Positions 61,248-64,000 of a stretch of 64,000 nucleotides of DNA are shown in pieces; within the stretch, counting starts at the first letter, position 1, and every line of letters starts with the position of its first letter. Position numbers and translations under genes: made by a program. Origin of the DNA: DASZKW01 sp035552775 (GTDB lineage: Bacteria; Actinomycetota; Acidimicrobiia; Acidimicrobiales; Palsa-688). The notes below the pieces were generated by a model. That model was not told where the DNA came from and searched no databases. It was given only the letters and a program-made list of their open reading frames with translations. The stretch lies in contig DASZKW010000032.1 of assembly GCA_035552775.1 (NCBI GenBank), positions 1 through 64,000 on the forward strand, written 5' to 3'.

Positions 61248-61356
61248 CGAAATGCGCAGTTGCGCGCGCCGAGCCCAGCGGAGTGCGCGAGAGCACACGG
61301 AAAACGTGCGTTCCCGTGCACTCCGAACGGCGGAGCGCGCGTAACGCTACATTTGG
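61248..61356. repeat. 109-bp interspersed palindromic element, copy B
   Basis: Same length as copy A at 42189-42297 and 80 of 109 bases identical without gaps; the first 21 bases differ at one position. Outer arms pair at about 15 of 21; inner arms CGGAGTGC (61279-61286) and GCACTCCG (61318-61325) pair perfectly on the same axis. It lies 10 nt 3' of the sulfur-carrier gene stop. Confidence 0.85.
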
Positions 61357-61366
61357 GCGTGCAGGG

Positions 61367-61645
61367 TCAGCTGCCGCCGGCTACGGCGGGCACGATCGAC
61401 AGGACAGTCCCGTCGCCGACCGCCGTGGCCACGCCGTCGAGGAAGCGGATGTCCTCGTCGGCGACGAAGACGTTCACGAAGCGGCGCAAGGTTCCGCCCT
61501 CGTCGAACAACCTGTCGTTGAAGCCGGGATGGGCGGCGTCGAGGGACTTCAGCGCCTCGCCGACCGTTGAGCCTTCGACGCTGACCTCGCTCGACCCCCC
61601 GGCGAGGGGGCGAAGCTGGGTGGGGATGCGGACCTTGACTGCCAT
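61367..61645 (-). CDS. Ubiquitin-like sulfur-carrier protein (MoaD/ThiS/CysO type)
   Basis: A 92-residue beta-grasp protein: VKVRIPTQLRPLAGGSSEVS, TVGEALKSLDAAHPGFNDRL, VNVFVADEDIRFLDGVATAV, GTVLSIVPAVAGGS. The C-terminus is Gly-Gly followed by one Ser; carriers such as CysO end in Gly-Gly and are activated there as an acyl adenylate and thiocarboxylate. The extra Ser would need removal, as the extra Ala of Wolinella HcyS is removed by a JAMM protease. It starts 2 nt after the ThrC-like gene, so it should be controlled by the same SAM riboswitch. It probably delivers sulfur to the PLP enzyme upstream; this is inference. Confidence 0.85.
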   Translation of the reverse strand: MAVKVRIPTQLRPLAGGSSEVSVEGSTVGEALKSLDAAHPGFNDRLFDEGGTLRRFVNVFVADEDIRFLDGVATAVGDGTVLSIVPAVAGGS

Positions 61646-61647
61646 GT

Positions 61648-62889
61648 TCAGCACACCTCTCGGAGATCGACAGCGGCGGTGAATGCTTCCAGGGTGGGGA
61701 GGATGGTGGCGGTCGGCCCGCACTCGCCGGCGACGGCCTCCACGGTCTTCAATCCGTTGCCGGTGACGTAGACGACGACACGCTCGTCGGGGCGCACCAC
61801 GCCCTGGGAGGCCAGCTTGGCAAGGGTGGCGATGGTGACCCCGCCGGCGGTCTCCGCGAAAATTCCCTCGGTACGAGCCAGAAGGCGGATGCCGGCGATC
61901 ACCTCGGCATCGGTCACCGACTCGATGGCCCCGCCCGAGGAGCGCACCGCATCGAGGGCGTACACACCGTCCGCGGGGTTGCCGATGGCCAGCGACTTGG
62001 CGATGGTGTCGGGCTTGACGGGGCGGACCACGTCGGTGCCCTCGGCGAACGCCGTCGCCACCGGCGAGCAACCGGCCGCCTGGGCGCCCGAGACCCGCAC
62101 GTGGGGTGCTTCGTCGAGCAGCCCGACGGCGTACAGCTCCTTGAAGCCCTTGGCGATCTTGGTCAGCTGGCTGCCGGAGGCGATGGGGACGACCACATGG
62201 TCGGGCGGTTGCCATCCGAGCTGCTCGGCGACCTCGAAGGCGAGGGTCTTGGAGCCCTCCGCGTAGTAAGTGCGCACGTTGACGTTGACGAAAGCCCACG
62301 ACGGGTGCTCACCCGCCAGCTCCGCGCACAGCCGGTTGACGTCGTCGTAGTTGCCCTCCACGGCGATGAGCTGCCCGCCGAACACGGCTGTCGTCACCAC
62401 CTTGGCCGCCTCGAGGTCGGCGGGGATACAGACCACGGACTGCATGCCGGCGTGGGCGGCGTGGGCGGCGACGGAGTTCGCCAGGTTGCCCGTGGACGCG
62501 CAGGCGGCCACCTTGAAGCCGAGCTCGCGTGCCTTGGTTAGCGCCACGGACACCACCCGGTCCTTGAACGAACCGGTCGGGTTGAGCGTGTCGTTCTTCA
62601 CCCACAGCTCGCCCAGGCCGAGCTCGGCGGCGAGGCGGTCAGCTCGGACCAGGGGCGTGAAGCCGGCGCCGAGGTCGACGGCACCCTGCGGGCGGGCCGG
62701 CAGCAGATCGGCGTAGCGCCAGATCGAGTGCGGACCGGCCGCGATGCGCTCCTTGGAGATCGTCGCGGCCACCGCCTGGTAGTCGTAGACGACCTCGAGG
62801 GGCCCGAAGCACCACTCGCAGACGTGAAGCGCCTCGGCCGGGTACGGGCGCGAGCACTCTCTACAGCGGAGACCTTCGACGAACGGCAC
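61648..62889 (-). CDS. thrC: Threonine-synthase-like PLP enzyme with N-terminal zinc ribbon
   Basis: A 413-residue fold-type II PLP enzyme. Residues 1-35 form a zinc ribbon (LRCRECSRPYPAEALHVCEWC, four Cys). The PLP lysine is in LNPTGSFKDRVVSVALTKA; ASTGNLANSVAAHAAHAGM binds phosphate, and VVVPIASGSQLTKIAKGF and TEGIFAETAGGVTIA complete the fold. Threonine synthase converts O-phosphohomoserine to threonine. The zinc-ribbon type is common in bacteria, but here the gene is under a SAM riboswitch and is cotranscribed with a sulfur carrier, which suggests a role in homocysteine or methionine formation instead or as well. GTG start, with GGAGG 4 nt upstream. Confidence 0.85.
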   Translation of the reverse strand: MPFVEGLRCRECSRPYPAEALHVCEWCFGPLEVVYDYQAVAATISKERIAAGPHSIWRYADLLPARPQGAVDLGAGFTPLVRADRLAAELGLGELWVKNDTLNPTGSFKDRVVSVALTKARELGFKVAACASTGNLANSVAAHAAHAGMQSVVCIPADLEAAKVVTTAVFGGQLIAVEGNYDDVNRLCAELAGEHPSWAFVNVNVRTYYAEGSKTLAFEVAEQLGWQPPDHVVVPIASGSQLTKIAKGFKELYAVGLLDEAPHVRVSGAQAAGCSPVATAFAEGTDVVRPVKPDTIAKSLAIGNPADGVYALDAVRSSGGAIESVTDAEVIAGIRLLARTEGIFAETAGGVTIATLAKLASQGVVRPDERVVVYVTGNGLKTVEAVAGECGPTATILPTLEAFTAAVDLREVC

Positions 62890-62898
62890 CTGTCCTCC

Positions 62899-62985
62899 TC
62901 ATCGGCTCGGGCATTGGCACCTGGTCCCCGGGGGCACCTGGTTGCCGCGGCGTCGTAGGGCCCGTCCCTCGACCGCTCTGGATGA
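62899..62985 (-). promoter_or_regulatory. SAM riboswitch (S-box, SAM-I/SAM-IV type)
   Basis: Read on the minus strand: P1 5' strand TCATC, then AGAG, GAGGGAC, GGGCCC, GCGGCAACC, GGTGCCAATGCC, and the P1 3' strand GATGA. Order and spacing match the SAM-I/SAM-IV family core. P1 ends directly before the GGAGG ribosome site (62894-62898), so SAM binding should block translation of the ThrC-like gene. SAM-I and SAM-IV share this core and I cannot separate them by eye. Confidence 0.9.
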
Positions 62986-62996
62986 TGTGACCTTCC

Positions 62997-63026
62997 ATTG
63001 TGGCGCGAAACGGACCCGAAGGTCAA
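62997..63026 (-). promoter_or_regulatory. Candidate promoter for the riboswitch operon
   Basis: TTGACC (63021-63026) and CACAAT (62997-63002) with an 18-nt spacer on the minus strand. Transcription would begin about 5-8 nt before the riboswitch P1 stem. Confidence 0.55.
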
Positions 63027-63067
63027 CGTGAAAGACTCGGGGGTCGACGTGGCAGGATGCGTTGGCC

Positions 63068-63973
63068 ATGTTGCGTTCCTTCCACGCCGCTGACTTCCCC
63101 GCGGAACGGGTCGCCGCGGCCAAGCGGGGCCGCACCGTGTCGGTGGTCGTCCCCGCCCGCGACGAGGCCGCCACCGTCGCCGGTGTGGTCGGCGTCATCC
63201 GCACCGAGCTGATGGAACGCCATGCCGTGGTCGACGAGCTGGTGGTCGTCGACGACGGCTCCACCGACGGCACCGCCCGGGAGGCGGTGGCTGCCGGAGC
63301 CGATGTCGTCGCCGCCGCCGAGGTCCTGCCCGAGTACGGCACCGAGCACGGCAAGGGCCAAGCCCTGTGGCGGGGCGTCCACGTGACCGGCGGCGACGTG
63401 GTGGCGTTCTGCGACGCTGACGTGACGGGATTCGACGTCGGCTTCGTCCTGGGCGTGGTGGGCCCCCTGCTGGCATGCGACGACGTACACCTCGTGAAGG
63501 GTTTCTACCGGCGGTCCTTCCGGGGCCAGCCCGGTGAGGGCGGCCGGGTGACCGAACTGGTGGCCCGGCCGGTGGTGTCGCTGCTTTTTCCCCACCTGGC
63601 CCCATTTCTCCAGCCCCTGGCCGGCGAGTTCGCCGCCCGGCGCGAGGTGCTCGAAGCGGTGCCGTTCGTCGGCGGTTACGGCGTCGACCTGGGATTGCTG
63701 ATCGACGTGGCCGACCGTTTCGGCGTGGGCGCCCTGGCCCAGTGCGACCTGGGCCAGCGGGACCACCGCAACCGGCGGTTGGCGGAACTGCGGCCACAGG
63801 CCGAGGTGATCCTCCGCCTCGCCCTGGAACGGGCGGGCGTAGCCCTGGGCGGGCAACCTGGCCGGTTCGCCACCTTGGTCGGCCAACCGGTCCCGAGCGT
63901 CGAGCCGTACCCGCCCGGGCTGGTTGAGCGCCCGCCGCTCGCCGGCGTGGCCGCCCACCGCAAGACTGCGTGA
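63068..63973 (+). CDS. gpgS: Glucosyl-3-phosphoglycerate synthase
   Basis: A 301-residue GT81 enzyme that makes glucosyl-3-phosphoglycerate from an NDP-glucose and 3-phosphoglycerate, the first step of glucosylglycerate and methylglucose lipopolysaccharide synthesis in actinobacteria. Motifs: VSVVVPARDEAATVAGVV, VDDGSTDGTAREAV, LPEYGTEHGKGQALWRG, the metal-binding CDADVTGFD, and VKGFYRRSF with the later PFVGGYGVDLGLLID. It is slightly short of the mycobacterial protein (about 324 residues). ATG 63068 is preferred to TTG 63062. It is divergent from the riboswitch operon. Confidence 0.93.
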   Translation: MLRSFHAADFPAERVAAAKRGRTVSVVVPARDEAATVAGVVGVIRTELMERHAVVDELVVVDDGSTDGTAREAVAAGADVVAAAEVLPEYGTEHGKGQALWRGVHVTGGDVVAFCDADVTGFDVGFVLGVVGPLLACDDVHLVKGFYRRSFRGQPGEGGRVTELVARPVVSLLFPHLAPFLQPLAGEFAARREVLEAVPFVGGYGVDLGLLIDVADRFGVGALAQCDLGQRDHRNRRLAELRPQAEVILRLALERAGVALGGQPGRFATLVGQPVPSVEPYPPGLVERPPLAGVAAHRKTA

Positions 63974-64000
63974 CGGGGACAAACCGCACCGTCGAGAACC

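Overview
The window looks like a chromosomal segment of a high-GC, Gram-positive-type actinobacterium, most likely from the Acidimicrobiia or a neighbouring class; that placement is an inference from gene content, not from a marker gene. The support is: very GC-rich codon third positions, glucosyl-3-phosphoglycerate synthase, a PAC2-family protein, a large Lhr helicase, an HrcA/CIRCE-type groEL, DUF4012 and DUF2142 proteins in a polysaccharide locus, a class-E-like LAxTG sorting signal, and AbiEi/DUF559-type and Uma2 proteins. No rRNA, tRNA, CRISPR array, insertion sequence or phage gene was seen.

Bases 1 to about 36,700 are one very large cell-surface polysaccharide region. It holds about a dozen glycosyltransferases (GT2, GT4, GT26), two polyprenyl-phosphate sugar-1-phosphate transferases (9223-10779 and 32150-33673), a Wzx-type flippase, an O-antigen-ligase/polymerase-type protein, a Wzz-type chain-length protein with its BY-kinase and a low-molecular-weight tyrosine phosphatase. 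It also has six decorating or FkbM/TylF-type methyltransferases, an acetyltransferase and two SDR epimerases. The logic is a Wzx/Wzy pathway: priming on a lipid carrier, stepwise sugar addition with methyl and acetyl decoration, flipping, polymerisation, and length control by kinase and phosphatase. Genes lie in short tight operons on both strands, most joined by 4-nt ATGA or GTGA overlaps.

Bases 36,700-49,700 turn to housekeeping: GtrA, citrate synthase, a DUF6398-like protein, a GNAT acetyltransferase, an MFS exporter, Nei/Fpg glycosylase, Lhr helicase and a PAC2 protein. This stretch is marked by repeated in-frame minisatellite expansions (9-, 18- and 24-bp units) and by long palindromic elements just 3' of genes. 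Bases 50,000-51,800 hold a WXG-domain polymorphic-toxin-like protein with a probable immunity gene. Bases 51,900-58,500 hold Nudix, CoA-disulfide-reductase-like, DUF3817, NIL, LarE and AlaX-type genes and a decayed Uma2 pseudogene.

Bases 58,500-64,000 carry groEL alone under a perfect CIRCE operator, an AbiEi/DUF559-type protein, and a SAM-riboswitch-controlled operon of a threonine-synthase-like PLP enzyme followed by a ubiquitin-like MoaD/ThiS sulfur-carrier protein, then gpgS. The riboswitch-ThrC-carrier operon is the best candidate for unexplored biochemistry. The new-looking 109-bp interspersed palindrome (two copies) and three genes whose best start codon is CTG are the other notable points.
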